The notes under the pieces: generated by a model
Seen by the model: only the letters and a program-made list of their open reading frames with translations
Databases searched by the model: none
What the model was told of the DNA's origin: nothing
Assembly (NCBI RefSeq): GCF_036194065.1
Contig: NZ_CP108095.1
Coordinates: forward strand, 2,046,001-2,110,000
Source: Streptomyces sp. NBC_00239
GTDB taxonomy: Bacteria; Actinomycetota; Actinomycetes; Streptomycetales; Streptomycetaceae
Length of the DNA: 64,000 nt
Direction: 5' to 3'
Program-made: the position numbers and the translations under genes
In this document: one piece after another, positions 1 to 9,599 of the stretch
Numbering within the stretch: the first letter of the stretch is position 1
How the letters are laid out: the number at the start of each line of letters is the position of its first letter

Positions 1-84
1 CGTGGGGTAAGCCACATTTTTGCCCAAATTGGACATAAAGAGTGAATGATTGATCCCGTTCATGCCGAGATGCCCGGGAGAGAC

Positions 85-1269
85 ATGCGCCGCCCCCACT
101 GGACCCGTACCGCCCTGCCCGCTGCGGGGGTGGCCACCGCCCTCTGCCTGGGCGGCGTCACCGCCACGGCCGCCCAGGCCGCGTCCGGGCCCGGCGCGGC
201 GGATACGGACACGAGGCCCGGCGCCGGCTCCGGCCCGAAGGCGGGCTCGGGCGCAGGCACCGGCTCGGGCGCGAACACGGGCGCGGGCGCCGCTTCGGGC
301 GCAGGCTCCGGCTCCGGAGCGAACACGGGCGCGGGCTCGGGCACGGGCACGCAGGGCCGGGACGCCGTGGCGCCGCCGCTCGCCCCCGGGCTGTCCGCCG
401 AGGCGGCCCGGCAGCTCGACATCAAGGAGAAGATGTCCTCCTTCACCGTGAAGTTCCCGGCCGCGCCGTACCGGACCACCAACGTCGGGCGCGCCGTCGA
501 GCTGATCAACGGCTCCATCGTCCTCCCCGGCGAGACGTGGAGCTTCAACAAGACGGTCGGCGAGCGGACCAAGGAGAACGGTTTCGTCGACGGCATCATG
601 ATCAATGACGGCCGGTACGTGAAGTCCCCCGGCGGCGGTGTCTCCGCCGTCGCGACCACGATGTACAACGCGATGTTCTTCGCGGGCGTCAAGCCGCTGG
701 AGCACGGGGCGCACTCCTTCTACATAGAGCGCTACCCCGAGGGCCGCGAGGCCACGGTGGCGTGGGGCACCCTCGACCTGCGGTGGCTCAACGACTCCGG
801 CCACCCGATCTACATCCATGCCCGTTCCACCGACCACTCCGTGACGATCAGTTTCCTGGGCACGAAGCGCTTCGACGAGGTGCGCGCGGTCAAGGGGCCC
901 CGCACGCACGTCACGCAGCCCGTCGAGCGGGAGGCCTCCGGACCGGCCTGCGAGGCGCAGACCCCGTACGAAGGCTTCGACGTCGCGGTCGACCGGATCA
1001 TGGTGACGGGCGGCCGGGAGGTCGGTCACGAGACCTTCCGGACCCACTACACCCCGCGCGACAAGGTCACCTGCGTGCCCGAGGCAACGCCGAGCGCGAC
1101 CACCTCCGGCGCGGCCGAGCCGTCCGCCTCGGGAGCCACCGCTCCCGCCTCCGGCGCCGCGACCCCGTCGCCGACCCCGTCGCCGACCGCGCCGGCCGGC
1201 ACGTCGACGGCGGCCGTCTCACCCGCCGCCGCCGGCACCTCCGGCGCGCCCCGCCCCGCCGGTTCCTGA
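85..1269 (+). CDS. VanW family exported protein
   Basis: Predicted secreted or cell-envelope protein of 394 residues. A basic N-terminus is followed by a hydrophobic stretch ending in AQA-AS, a good signal peptide. A long Gly/Ala/Ser/Thr linker (about residues 40-105) follows, then a VanW domain of roughly 150 residues (NGSIVLPGETWSFN, then DGRYVKSPGGGVSAVATTMYNA). The tail is Pro/Thr/Ala-rich. VanW domains occur in glycopeptide-resistance and envelope proteins, but their biochemical role is unsettled. I chose the ATG at 85 because GGGAG lies just upstream and the signal peptide begins there; an in-frame ATG at 46 is possible. The last 51 bases overlap the end of the opposing GH16-like gene. 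Confidence 0.85.
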   Translation: MRRPHWTRTALPAAGVATALCLGGVTATAAQAASGPGAADTDTRPGAGSGPKAGSGAGTGSGANTGAGAASGAGSGSGANTGAGSGTGTQGRDAVAPPLAPGLSAEAARQLDIKEKMSSFTVKFPAAPYRTTNVGRAVELINGSIVLPGETWSFNKTVGERTKENGFVDGIMINDGRYVKSPGGGVSAVATTMYNAMFFAGVKPLEHGAHSFYIERYPEGREATVAWGTLDLRWLNDSGHPIYIHARSTDHSVTISFLGTKRFDEVRAVKGPRTHVTQPVEREASGPACEAQTPYEGFDVAVDRIMVTGGREVGHETFRTHYTPRDKVTCVPEATPSATTSGAAEPSASGATAPASGAATPSPTPSPTAPAGTSTAAVSPAAAGTSGAPRPAGS

Positions 1270-2130
1270 CCGCCCGAGGCCGCCGCTGCCACCGCTACCG
1301 CCCCAGCCGGGGCGGTGGACGCGCAGGTGGGCCACCTCGAAGCTCATCTCCGACACCTCGGGGCCGGGAGCCGGGTGGTAGCGCCCGGCGCACACCGACA
1401 GGTTGACGATCAGGTACGCGGCCCAGCGCCGGCCGACGCCCCGCCGGTCGGCGAAGACCCGGGTGCCGTCGATCCACCACACCACCGAGCGGGCCCCGAA
1501 CTCGACGGTCAGCTCCACCCAGCCACCGGGCCGTACCGCGGGGTCCCGGTGGTAGCGGTGGGCCTCGCGGACGTGGTTGGACAGTTCCAGCAGGTCGGGA
1601 TTGTCGGGGTGGTACTCGAACACGTCGATCTCGTTGCCGCCGTCGCGCCAGGTCCAGATCGCCGGCCAGGCGCCGATCTCCTCGGGCAGCCGGACCCGCG
1701 CCTCCAGCACGTCCCCGGTCCGCACCATGAACCCCTCGTCGCTGCCTTCCGTGGTGAGCAGCCCGGCGTCCCAGTTGCCGTCCGGCCGGGGCGTGGCGCG
1801 GAATACCCCGCTGCGGCTGTAGGCGGGGTCCGCCACGAGGTGGTCGAGTTTGTTGTCGCCGGGATTGACCGGGCCGCCGTCCGGATACGCCCAGGAGCGG
1901 CCCGCGACCCACTGGGCCTCCGAGCCGAAGTCGGCCACGAACACGGCCGGGCCGTCGCGCCCGGGCGGCTCGGCGCCGGACGGCCGCAACCGCCCCGTCC
2001 ACCGCCTGAGCCGGCCGAACAGGTCATCGCCGAGGTCGATCAGCAGAGTGCGCAAGCCGCCCCTTCCGGTACGGGAGGAATGCCCCCGGACGGGTTCTGC
2101 CCAGACTCGGAATCGAACATGCCGATTCAC
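1219..2130 (-). CDS. GH16-like glycoside hydrolase (beta-glucanase fold)
   Basis: Protein of up to 303 residues with a concanavalin-like glycosidase domain. The GH16 catalytic signature is visible as NEIDVFEYH, with two acidic catalytic residues flanking an Asp. A conserved aromatic-rich strand (VVWWIDGTRVF) follows. Family members cut beta-1,3/1,4-glucans or galactans; the substrate here cannot be read. No clear signal peptide is visible, which is unusual for the family. The start is uncertain: GTG at 2130 gives the full frame, but TTG at 2055 has a better ribosome site (GGAAGGGG). The C-terminus is a Gly/Ser/Arg-rich low-complexity tail that overlaps the vanW-like gene tail to tail. Confidence 0.75.
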   Translation of the reverse strand: MNRHVRFRVWAEPVRGHSSRTGRGGLRTLLIDLGDDLFGRLRRWTGRLRPSGAEPPGRDGPAVFVADFGSEAQWVAGRSWAYPDGGPVNPGDNKLDHLVADPAYSRSGVFRATPRPDGNWDAGLLTTEGSDEGFMVRTGDVLEARVRLPEEIGAWPAIWTWRDGGNEIDVFEYHPDNPDLLELSNHVREAHRYHRDPAVRPGGWVELTVEFGARSVVWWIDGTRVFADRRGVGRRWAAYLIVNLSVCAGRYHPAPGPEVSEMSFEVAHLRVHRPGWGGSGGSGGLGRSGTGGAGRAGGAGGGG

Positions 2131-2183
2131 TCACACACGGCGATCGAATCGTTACTCAGCGCAACCCGGAGTCGCGCCGACCC

Positions 2184-3530
2184 CTAGTTGCCGCGGCGGA
2201 TGCGGGCGGCCTTGCGGGCTTCCGCCGCCTTGCGGGCTTCGGCGGCCTTGCGGGACTCCTTGGCCTTGGCCGGGCGGGTGCCGATGCCCTTGAAGGCGCG
2301 CTGCGGCTCGCCCTTGCGGGTGATCGCGGGAGCCTGGGCGCCGGTGATGCGGGTCAGTTCGGCCTCGCCGGAGCGCACCTGGGTGGTCTTCGCGCGGATG
2401 CCGGCGTCGGACATCAGGCGGGCGACGTCGCGGCGCTGGTCGGGGGTGACCAGGGTGACGACGGTGCCGGACTCGCCGGCGCGGGCGGTGCGGCCGGCGC
2501 GGTGCAGGTAGTCCTTGTGGTCCGCGGGCGGGTCCATGTTGACCACGAGGTCGAGGTCGTCGATGTCGAGGCCGCGGGCGGCGACGTTGGTGGCCACCAG
2601 CGTGGTGATCTCGCCCTTGCGGAACTGGTCCAGCGTGTGGCTGCGCTGCGGCTGCGACTTGCCGCCGTGCAGCGCCGCGGCGCGTACGCCGCTGTCGCGC
2701 AGGTGCCGGGTGAAGCGGTCGACGGACTGCTTGGTGTCCAGGAACATGATCACGCGGCCGTCACGGGCGGCGATCTCCGTGGCCGCGGCGAACTTGTCGG
2801 CGCCGTGGACGTGCAGGACGTGGTGCTCCATCGTGTTCACCGCGGCCGCCGCGGGGTCCACGCTGAGCGTCACCGGGTCCTTGAGGTACGTGCGGACGAT
2901 CGTGTCGACGTCCCGGTCCAGGGTGGCGGAGAACAGCATCCGCTGGCCGTCGGGGCGCACCAGGTCCATCAGCTCGGTGACCTGCGGCAGGAAGCCGAGG
3001 TCGCACATCTGGTCGGCCTCGTCGAGCACCGTGACGGCGACCTCGTCCAGCCGGCAGGCCTTGCGTTCGACGAGGTCCTTCATGCGGCCCGGGGTCGCGA
3101 CGAGCACGTCGACGCCCTCGCGGAGCGCGACGATCTGCCGCTGGATCGCGAGACCGCCGACCGCGGTGGCCAGCCTGACCCGCAGGGCCTCGGCGTACGG
3201 GGTGAGGGCCGCGGTGACCTGCTGCGCGAGCTCGCGGGTGGGGACGAGGACCAGGGCCAGCGGCCGCTTCGGCTCGGCGCGGCGGCCGGCGGTGCGCACG
3301 AGCAGCGGCAGGCCGAAGGCGAGGGTCTTGCCCGAGCCGGTACGGGCGCGGCCCAGCACGTCGCGGCCGGCGAGGCCGTTGGGGAGGGCGGCGGCCTGGA
3401 TGGGGAACGGCTCGGTGACGTCGAGGGCGGCGAGCTTCTCCGCCAGCGGGCGGGGGAGGTCGAGCTCGGCGAATGCGGCCACCGGCGGCAGTGCGGGCGT
3501 GCCGTCGTTCGTACGGGCTGAGCCGTCCAC
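2184..3530 (-). CDS. DEAD-box ATP-dependent RNA helicase
   Basis: RNA helicase of 448 residues that unwinds structured RNA using ATP. All core motifs are present: Q motif FPIQ (42-45), motif I ARTGSGKT (62-69), PTRELAQQ (97-104), TPGR (146-149), DEAD (170-173), SAT (201-203) and HRAGRTARAG near 345. The C-terminus is a Lys/Arg/Ala-rich tail typical of actinobacterial RhlE-like or cold-shock helicases and probably binds RNA. The start is a GTG. It stands alone between the GH16-like gene and a divergent permease, so context adds little. Confidence 0.93.
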   Translation of the reverse strand: MDGSARTNDGTPALPPVAAFAELDLPRPLAEKLAALDVTEPFPIQAAALPNGLAGRDVLGRARTGSGKTLAFGLPLLVRTAGRRAEPKRPLALVLVPTRELAQQVTAALTPYAEALRVRLATAVGGLAIQRQIVALREGVDVLVATPGRMKDLVERKACRLDEVAVTVLDEADQMCDLGFLPQVTELMDLVRPDGQRMLFSATLDRDVDTIVRTYLKDPVTLSVDPAAAAVNTMEHHVLHVHGADKFAAATEIAARDGRVIMFLDTKQSVDRFTRHLRDSGVRAAALHGGKSQPQRSHTLDQFRKGEITTLVATNVAARGLDIDDLDLVVNMDPPADHKDYLHRAGRTARAGESGTVVTLVTPDQRRDVARLMSDAGIRAKTTQVRSGEAELTRITGAQAPAITRKGEPQRAFKGIGTRPAKAKESRKAAEARKAAEARKAARIRRGN

Positions 3531-3711
3531 GGGGAACCATCCTCGAATCGCGCGCAGCGAGCGAGTTCCCGTGCGGCCGTAAAACCCTCATTTTAGCCCA
3601 CCGGGTGGTGCCGGCCCCCGGCACCAAGGTGCCCGGTGGCCCACCGGGCGGTCGGCCCCGGGCGCAGCAGCCCGTGGTGCGGCCCGCGGTCGTGTGCGTG
3701 ATCCTGCGTAC

Positions 3712-5208
3712 ATGGGTCAGGACATCGAGGACGTCAGCCCCCCGGACGAGGGGCTCAAGGCCGATGCGATCGGTTTTCTCGACGCCCTCGTGATCGGTCT
3801 GAACTCCACCTCCCCCGCGTATTCGCTGGCCGCCGCGATCGGGCCGATCGTGGCGCTGGTGGGGATCTACGCGCCCGGGGTGATGCTGGCCTCGTTCGTG
3901 CCGATGCTGCTGATCGCCGCGGCGTTCTACTACCTGAACAAGGTGGACCAGGACTGCGGGACGACCTTCTCCTGGGTGACCCGGGCGATGGGGCCGTGGG
4001 CCGGGTGGCTCGGCGGCTGGGCGATCACGATGACCGGTGTCCTGGTGATCGGTTCGCTCGCCGATGTGGCCGTGCGGTTCGGCCTGCTCGCGGCGGGGGC
4101 CGACAGCGCGGCCAACAACGAGGTCGTCCGGCAGTCGCTGACGGTGGTCGTGATCATCGCCATGACCGCGGTGTGCGTGATCGGCACGGAGATGTCGGCG
4201 CGGGTCCAGGACGTGCTGATCCTGGCGCAGGTCTTCTTCCTGCTGGTGTTCGCGGTGGTGGCCATCTACCGGGTGTACGCGGGCACCAGCACGCTGGACT
4301 CGATCGAACCGGAGTTCGGCTGGCTCAACCCCTTCGGCGCGGGCGGGGCGGCGCTCACCGGCGGGCTGCTGCTCGGCGTGTTCATCTACTGGGGCTGGGA
4401 GTCCGCGGTGAACCTCACCGAGGAGGTCAAGGACTCCGCGACCGCACCCGGCAAGGCGGGCATCTGGTCGACGGTGGTGCTGCTGGTGACGTACCTGTCG
4501 GTCGGCTTCGCGGTGGTGGGCTACGCGGGCACCGAGTTCCTCGCCGAGAACGCGGGTGAGGAGGAGGCCGTCTTCGCGGTCCTCGCGCACGAGGTGATGG
4601 GCGGCTGGGACTGGGTGGTGCTGCTCGCGGTGTGCACGTCGGCGCTCGCCTCGACGCAGACCACGATCATCCCGGCGTCCCGGACGGCCCTGTCGATGGC
4701 GCGCCGGCACGCGCTGCCGCACGGGCTGGCGCGCATCCATCCGCGCTTCCGCACGCCCGACGTGAGCACGTGGTGGGTCGCGGGCATCGCGATCGCCTGG
4801 TACCTGATCGTCAACCAGATCAGCGAGAACGCCCTGTTCGACTCGCTCACGGCGCTGTCGCTGCTGATCTCCTTCTACTACGCGCTCACCGGCCTGGCCT
4901 GTGCGATCTACTACCGCCGCCACCTCACGGAGAGCCTGCACAACCTGGTGCTGATCGGGATCGGCCCGGTGGTCGGCGCGCTGCTGCTGGGCTGGCTGCT
5001 GGTCGAGTCGGTCGTCGACATGGCCGACCCGGAGAACTCGTACAGCGGGGTCTCCTGGTTCGGCCTCGGGCCGCCGCTGGTGATCGGGATCGGGATCGCG
5101 CTGACCGGTGTGCTGGTGATGCTGTTCTGGCGGGTGCGGTCGGGCACGTTCTGGCAGGAGCGGCGCGGGGTCGCCGACCCGGACCTCGTCCACGGCCGCA
5201 AGCCCTGA
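3712..5208 (+). CDS. APC-family amino acid permease
   Basis: Integral membrane transporter of 498 residues with about twelve hydrophobic helices. The opening segment (LNSTSPAYSLAAAIGPIVALVG) is typical of amino acid/polyamine/organocation permeases, so it probably imports an amino acid or amine by cation symport. The ATG at 3712 is preferred; an in-frame GTG at 3694 would add six residues. A universal stress protein gene follows after 57 bases in the same direction. This pairing is common in actinomycetes, where the small Usp is thought to act on the transporter or respond to the same stress. Confidence 0.88.
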   Translation: MGQDIEDVSPPDEGLKADAIGFLDALVIGLNSTSPAYSLAAAIGPIVALVGIYAPGVMLASFVPMLLIAAAFYYLNKVDQDCGTTFSWVTRAMGPWAGWLGGWAITMTGVLVIGSLADVAVRFGLLAAGADSAANNEVVRQSLTVVVIIAMTAVCVIGTEMSARVQDVLILAQVFFLLVFAVVAIYRVYAGTSTLDSIEPEFGWLNPFGAGGAALTGGLLLGVFIYWGWESAVNLTEEVKDSATAPGKAGIWSTVVLLVTYLSVGFAVVGYAGTEFLAENAGEEEAVFAVLAHEVMGGWDWVVLLAVCTSALASTQTTIIPASRTALSMARRHALPHGLARIHPRFRTPDVSTWWVAGIAIAWYLIVNQISENALFDSLTALSLLISFYYALTGLACAIYYRRHLTESLHNLVLIGIGPVVGALLLGWLLVESVVDMADPENSYSGVSWFGLGPPLVIGIGIALTGVLVMLFWRVRSGTFWQERRGVADPDLVHGRKP

Positions 5209-5265
5209 TCCCCGGGCCCGGCCCGGCACCCGAATTTTCGAACCTGAGTCCGAGGGGACGCGAGG

Positions 5266-5700
5266 ATGTCTGTGGTCCTGGGGTACGACGAGTCGCCGGG
5301 CGCGGAACGGGCCCTGCGGGTGGCGATCGAGGTCGCGGCCGCCTTCGGCGAGCCGCTGGTCCTCGTGTACGGGGCGGCCGCCCCGGGCGCGCTGGGCGAG
5401 GAGTACCGCTCGCACCAGGAGGCCGTACGGGAGGCGGGGCGCAGCGCGCTCGCGCACGCCGTGGAGGCCGCCGACGCGGCGGGCGTGCCGTCCGCGGTGG
5501 AGATCGTCGACGCGAAGCCGGCCCAGGCACTGCTGGAAGCCGCCGAGCGGCACGGCGGGCGGGTCATCGTGGTCGGCAGCTGGGGCGAGAGCCCGATCCG
5601 CGGCGCGCTGCTGGGCTCCACCCCGCACAAGCTGCTGCACCTGTCGCCGCTGCCGGTGCTGTGCGTGCCCACGGAGCACAGCGGTGCCGAGCACGGCTAG
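5266..5700 (+). CDS. universal stress protein (UspA family)
   Basis: Single-domain Usp of 144 residues. It opens with the beta strand and acidic residue that contact ATP (VVLGYDES). It ends with the nucleotide loop G-x2-G-x9-G-S (GSWGESPIRGALLGST), which places it in the ATP-binding subgroup. GAGG lies just before the ATG. It is probably co-transcribed with the upstream APC permease. The role is inferred from the family: stress survival or regulation of the partner transporter. Confidence 0.9.
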   Translation: MSVVLGYDESPGAERALRVAIEVAAAFGEPLVLVYGAAAPGALGEEYRSHQEAVREAGRSALAHAVEAADAAGVPSAVEIVDAKPAQALLEAAERHGGRVIVVGSWGESPIRGALLGSTPHKLLHLSPLPVLCVPTEHSGAEHG

Positions 5701-5871
5701 CGCCGTGACGGAGGCGGCGTGCCGGGCCGGGGCGTGCGGTGGGCCGCGTCGTGCGCGGCGCCGGCGGCGGTCCGGGAGCGACCGCGGGTGGCGTGAGCCG
5801 CGCCCGCACGCGCCCCGTCGGCCGGGCGCCGCGCCGGCGGACGGGGCGTGGCGCTCCGCCCGCCGGTGCGC

Positions 5872-5955
5872 GGGTCCGGTTCCGGTTCCGGTTCCGGGTC
5901 CGGGTCCGGGTCCGGGTCCGGTTCCGGGTCCGGGTCCGGGTCCGGGTCCGGGTCC
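5872..5955. repeat. 14-copy hexamer tandem repeat (GGGTCC/GGTTCC)
   Basis: Fourteen perfect hexamers alternate between GGGTCC (10 copies) and GGTTCC (4 copies). They end two bases before the nadE stop codon, in the gap between the Usp gene and nadE. The run has no interruption and could expand or contract by slippage. It lies in the 3' untranslated region of nadE. Confidence 0.95.
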
Positions 5956-5957
5956 CG

Positions 5958-6788
5958 TCAGGGCGCGACGGGCAGCTGACGCTTGTGCTCGGTGAGGCGG
6001 TAGCGGCGCACGATGGTCGCGTGGGCGGCCTCGTCGACCGGCTTGCCCTCCAGGAAGTCGTCGATGTCGTCGTAGGTCACGCCGAGCGCGTCCTCGTCGG
6101 GCTTGCCCGGGTCGAGGGTCTCCAGGTCGGCGGTCGGGGTCTTCCACACCAGCTCGACCGGGGCGCCCAGGCGCTCCGCGACGGCGCGCACCCGGCGCTT
6201 GGTCAGGCCGGTCAGCGGCACGAGGTCGGCCGCGCCGTCGCCGAACTTGGTGAAGAAGCCGGAGACCGCCTCGGCGGCGTGGTCGGTGCCCACGACCAGG
6301 CCGTCCCGGGCGCCCGCGACGGCGTACTGGGCGACCATGCGCTGGCGGGCCTTGATGTTGCCGTGGACGAAGTCCTGGTGGTGGGCGTCGCGGAAGGCCA
6401 CCCCGGCCGCGGCGGCGGCGTCGAGGGCCGCGTCGCTCGCGGGCTTGATGTCGACGGTCAGGACCTCGTCGGCGGCGATGAACCCGAGGGCGAGCTGGGC
6501 GTCCTTCTCGTCGGCCTGGACGCCGTACGGGAGCCGCATGGCGTAGAACACGGCGGGGTGGCCGGCGGCGCGGGCGCGCTCCACGGCGAGCTGGCAGAGC
6601 CGGCCCGCGGTGGTGGAGTCCACTCCGCCGCTGATGCCGAGGACCAGGGAGCGCAGGCCGGACGAGGTCAGCCGCTCGGCGAGGAAGGCCACCCGGCGCT
6701 CGATCTCCAGCTCCGCGTCGAAGGTCTCGGACACCTGGAGATCCCGGGCGATCTCCTGCTGCAGGGCGGTGGACGCCGGGTCGGTCAC
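5958..6788 (-). CDS. nadE: ammonia-dependent NAD+ synthetase
   Basis: Cytosolic enzyme of 276 residues that amidates nicotinate adenine dinucleotide to NAD+ using ATP and ammonia. The PP-loop is seen as SGGVDS (53-58). The substrate-binding segment [22 protein letters not shown] is intact. The length matches the short ammonia-using NadE form; there is no N-terminal glutaminase domain. The GTG start has GAGGAG a few bases upstream. A hexamer tandem repeat abuts its 3' end. Confidence 0.96.
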   Translation of the reverse strand: MTDPASTALQQEIARDLQVSETFDAELEIERRVAFLAERLTSSGLRSLVLGISGGVDSTTAGRLCQLAVERARAAGHPAVFYAMRLPYGVQADEKDAQLALGFIAADEVLTVDIKPASDAALDAAAAAGVAFRDAHHQDFVHGNIKARQRMVAQYAVAGARDGLVVGTDHAAEAVSGFFTKFGDGAADLVPLTGLTKRRVRAVAERLGAPVELVWKTPTADLETLDPGKPDEDALGVTYDDIDDFLEGKPVDEAAHATIVRRYRLTEHKRQLPVAP

Positions 6789-7045
6789 GGCTGCTCCTCG
6801 GGTCGGTTCGGGCGGTGCGCGGATACGGCTCCGACTTTACGGGAGGGGCCGCGCGGCCCCTCCGGAAGACCCCTGCCGCGGACCCGCTCCCGCACACGCG
6901 TCCGATCGCTCGGATTCACCTGGTTGACCACCGCCCTTTACTTTCTCTTTTCCCACTCTGAGATGCGGCTGTCGCACACTGTCCCACCAGCCTCAGCCGC
7001 GACCCGGTGGGAGGCATTCCGACTCCTCGAAGGACCGAAGGCTCC

Positions 7046-7732
7046 GTGCCCGTATCCGTTGTCCTCACCGGCCGCGTTGCGCGGCTGGAGCCCCTCGCAG
7101 CGCACCACGCAGAGGCACTCGCCGAAGCCGGCGCAGAGGATCGTACGAGTTATGCCTACACTCCGGTGCCGCACGGCCTGGAGGCGGCTCACGAGTACAT
7201 CGACCGCGCGCTCGCCGATCAGGCGGCCGGCCGGTCACTGCCCTTCGCCGTGGTCAGTACCGCGGACGGCCGGGTCGTCGGATCGACCCGGTTCCTGGAT
7301 CTCGACTACTGGCAGGGGCCGCTGGTGTGGCCCGCCGTTCCGGGAGTCCCGTACGGGGATCCCCGTACGGCGGTGCCGGACGCCGCGGAGATCGGGAACA
7401 CCTGGCTCGCGCCGCGCGCGCAGGGCACCGGGATCAACACCGAGGCCAAGCTGCTCATGCTCCGGCACGCCTTCGAGACGTGGGGGGTGCGGCGGATCTC
7501 GCTGCGGGCCGACGCCCGCAACACGCGGTCGCGCGTGGCCATCGAGCGGCTCGGCGCCACCTGCGAGGGGGTCCGCCGGGCCCATTCGCGCGGGCTGGAC
7601 GGGGCCGTGCGCAGCACCGCCTTCTATTCGATCCTCGACGAGGAGTGGCCGGCCGTGCGCGCCATCATCCAGCTGCGGATCGCCCCCTCGGCGGTCTCGC
7701 CGCACACCCTCGGCCGGATGATGATGGCGTAG
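7046..7732 (+). CDS. GNAT-family N-acetyltransferase (RimJ/RimL-like)
   Basis: Protein of 228 residues with the fold of acetyl-CoA-dependent acetyltransferases of the RimJ/RimL subgroup. It shows an N-terminal RLEPL strand, a central VVGSTRFLDLDYW region and the acetyl-CoA region GTGINTEAKLLMLRHAFE followed by NTRSRVAIERLGA. It probably acetylates a protein N-terminus or small amine. I placed the start at GTG 7046, with GAAGG four bases upstream. The next gene begins after about 250 bases of GC-rich sequence in which I see nothing else. Confidence 0.85.
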   Translation: MPVSVVLTGRVARLEPLAAHHAEALAEAGAEDRTSYAYTPVPHGLEAAHEYIDRALADQAAGRSLPFAVVSTADGRVVGSTRFLDLDYWQGPLVWPAVPGVPYGDPRTAVPDAAEIGNTWLAPRAQGTGINTEAKLLMLRHAFETWGVRRISLRADARNTRSRVAIERLGATCEGVRRAHSRGLDGAVRSTAFYSILDEEWPAVRAIIQLRIAPSAVSPHTLGRMMMA

Positions 7733-7981
7733 CCCTCGCGCGAGCACGCGCGCGCGTACGCGTACGCGCACGCATCAGGGGGGCAACGGGCACCGGTACG
7801 GCCGGGGTTCGGCCCGGCCGGGCCGAACCCGCCGGGCAGGGCCGTCAGCCGGTCCGGTGGGGCCGACGCGCGGGCGGGGTCCCCCGTCCGGCCGTCGTCG
7901 GCTGCCAGGCTGGAGCCCGGCGGCCGGCCGGGCCGGCCCGCCGGCGCACCTGCCCGCCGACGCACCGAGAGCGAGCCGACC

Positions 7982-8482
7982 ATGACCGACACCTGGCTGC
8001 CGCCCCGCGAGTACATCGCCACCCTGCCGCAGAACACGGCGTACGCCTGCCTGTACTTCACCGACCGCGCGGGCCGGCCGCTGCAACTGCGGGCGGCGTA
8101 CGAGTCGGAGCCCTGGCAGTCGCCGGGCGGGAACATGGACCCGGGCGAGACGCCCTGGGAGACCGCGGTCCGCGAGTGCCGCGAGGAGACCGGGATCGTG
8201 TTCGACGGCGAACCACGGCTGCTGGGCTTCCACTTCGCCGCGCCGCGCGGCGAGGAATGGCCGTCCAACCACATGGGCGTGATCTTCGACGGCGGGGTCC
8301 TCACGGACCGGCAGATCGCGGGGATCGTCCTGGACCCCGCGGAGCACAGTGCGTACCGGGTGGCGTCGCTGGCCGAGTGGGAACGCGAGATGACCCCGGC
8401 GAGCTTCGCGCGGCTCGCCCGGATCGACGAGGCCCGGCGCACCGGCACCGTCGCCTACATGGAGACCGGCTCCTTCGCCTGA
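7982..8482 (+). CDS. Nudix hydrolase
   Basis: Protein of 166 residues with a complete Nudix box G-x5-E-x7-REx2EE-x-G (residues 50-72, GNMDPGETPWE then RECREETGI). The family hydrolyses nucleoside diphosphate-linked substrates in the cytosol; the substrate cannot be told from sequence. The ATG follows GAGCGAGCC. Its neighbours look unrelated, so it is probably monocistronic. Confidence 0.9.
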   Translation: MTDTWLPPREYIATLPQNTAYACLYFTDRAGRPLQLRAAYESEPWQSPGGNMDPGETPWETAVRECREETGIVFDGEPRLLGFHFAAPRGEEWPSNHMGVIFDGGVLTDRQIAGIVLDPAEHSAYRVASLAEWEREMTPASFARLARIDEARRTGTVAYMETGSFA

Positions 8483-8620
8483 CCGGCTCCCCCGCCCGTA
8501 CGTCCGACCACGCCCGACCGCCGGAGCGCGTGCGCCCGTCCGGGCGGCTGCGCGCACGCCCGGACCGCCCGCGGCGACCCCGCCCGCCGGACCGAACGTC
8601 CGGTCCGGCATGCTGACTCG

Positions 8621-9559
8621 GTGACGAGTGGGGTGCTAGCGGGGTTTCTTGCCTTCCTGCCGATCTGGGCGATCACGGGAGTGGGCTGGGCGGCGGGCCG
8701 GTACGAGGTACTAGGCCCGCACGCCCCGTCCGTGCTCGGCCGGTTCGCCTTCACCTTCGCGATGCCCGCCCTGCTGTTCCTGACGATGGCGCGGTCGCGG
8801 CCGGCCGACCTGGTGCGCCCCGGCGTCCTCGTCTTCGCGCTGAGTCTGCTGTCGGTGTTCGCGGTGGCGCAGGTGCTGACCCACCGGGTGTTCCGGCGCG
8901 GCCCGGGCGACCGGGCCATCGCCTCGATGGCGGCGGCGCACGTCAACTCGGCCAACCTCGGCATCCCGGTGGCCATCCACGTCCTCAAGGACACCTCGTT
9001 CGTGGTGACCGTGGCGCTCTTCCAGACGCTGCTGGTCACCCCGCTGATCCTGGTCCTGATCGACCTCGGGGTGCGGCCGGACTCCGAAGGGCGGCTGCGG
9101 CGGATGGTGTCGCTGCCGCTGCGCAACCCGATCGTCGCGGCCTCGGCGGGCGGGCTGGCCGTGTCCGCGCTGGGGCTGCGGCTGCCCGCCCCGGTCGTGG
9201 ACCCCTTGCAGCTGCTGGGCGGGGCGGCGGTGCCCGCCGCGCTCTTCGCGCTCGGCATGTCGCTGCACTCCCGGACCCGGCCGGACGCCGAAGGCCGGGC
9301 CGAACGCCGGGTGCTCGTCGCACTGAAGGTGGTGGCGCAGCCGGCGCTGGCGTACGCGGTGGGCCGGTGGGTGTTCGGGCTCGACGGTCACGCGCTGCTG
9401 TCGGTGGTCCTGGTGGCCGGGCTGCCCACGGCACAGAACGCCTTCCTGTTCGCCTCGGAGTACCGGCTCGACACCGACCTGGCCCGGGACACCGTGCTGT
9501 TGTCCACGGTCTGCTCGATGGTCTCCCTGTCCGTGATCACCTGGCTGCTCGCCGCCTGA
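8621..9559 (+). CDS. AEC-family transporter (auxin efflux carrier-like)
   Basis: Membrane protein of 312 residues with about ten predicted helices in two halves. The AEC signatures are visible: a first half with FAFTFAMPALLFLTMA, the HVNSANLGIPVAIHVL crossover region, and a second half with ALFALGMSL. Bacterial members export or exchange organic acids or amino acids. The start is GTG at 8621. No partner gene indicates a substrate. Confidence 0.85.
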   Translation: MTSGVLAGFLAFLPIWAITGVGWAAGRYEVLGPHAPSVLGRFAFTFAMPALLFLTMARSRPADLVRPGVLVFALSLLSVFAVAQVLTHRVFRRGPGDRAIASMAAAHVNSANLGIPVAIHVLKDTSFVVTVALFQTLLVTPLILVLIDLGVRPDSEGRLRRMVSLPLRNPIVAASAGGLAVSALGLRLPAPVVDPLQLLGGAAVPAALFALGMSLHSRTRPDAEGRAERRVLVALKVVAQPALAYAVGRWVFGLDGHALLSVVLVAGLPTAQNAFLFASEYRLDTDLARDTVLLSTVCSMVSLSVITWLLAA

Positions 9560-9599
9560 CCGCCACCGGTCCCGGCCGTCGGAGGCCCGCCGGCCCCGG

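Noticed and set aside
5872..5955. CRISPR array
   Set aside because: It is a simple hexamer repeat with no spacers and no cas genes nearby.
2761..6897. Very long open frame on the minus strand (over 1300 codons)
   Set aside because: It is antisense to the permease and Usp genes and overlaps the helicase and nadE in another frame. Arg/Pro/Gly-rich composition marks it as a by-product of high third-position GC.
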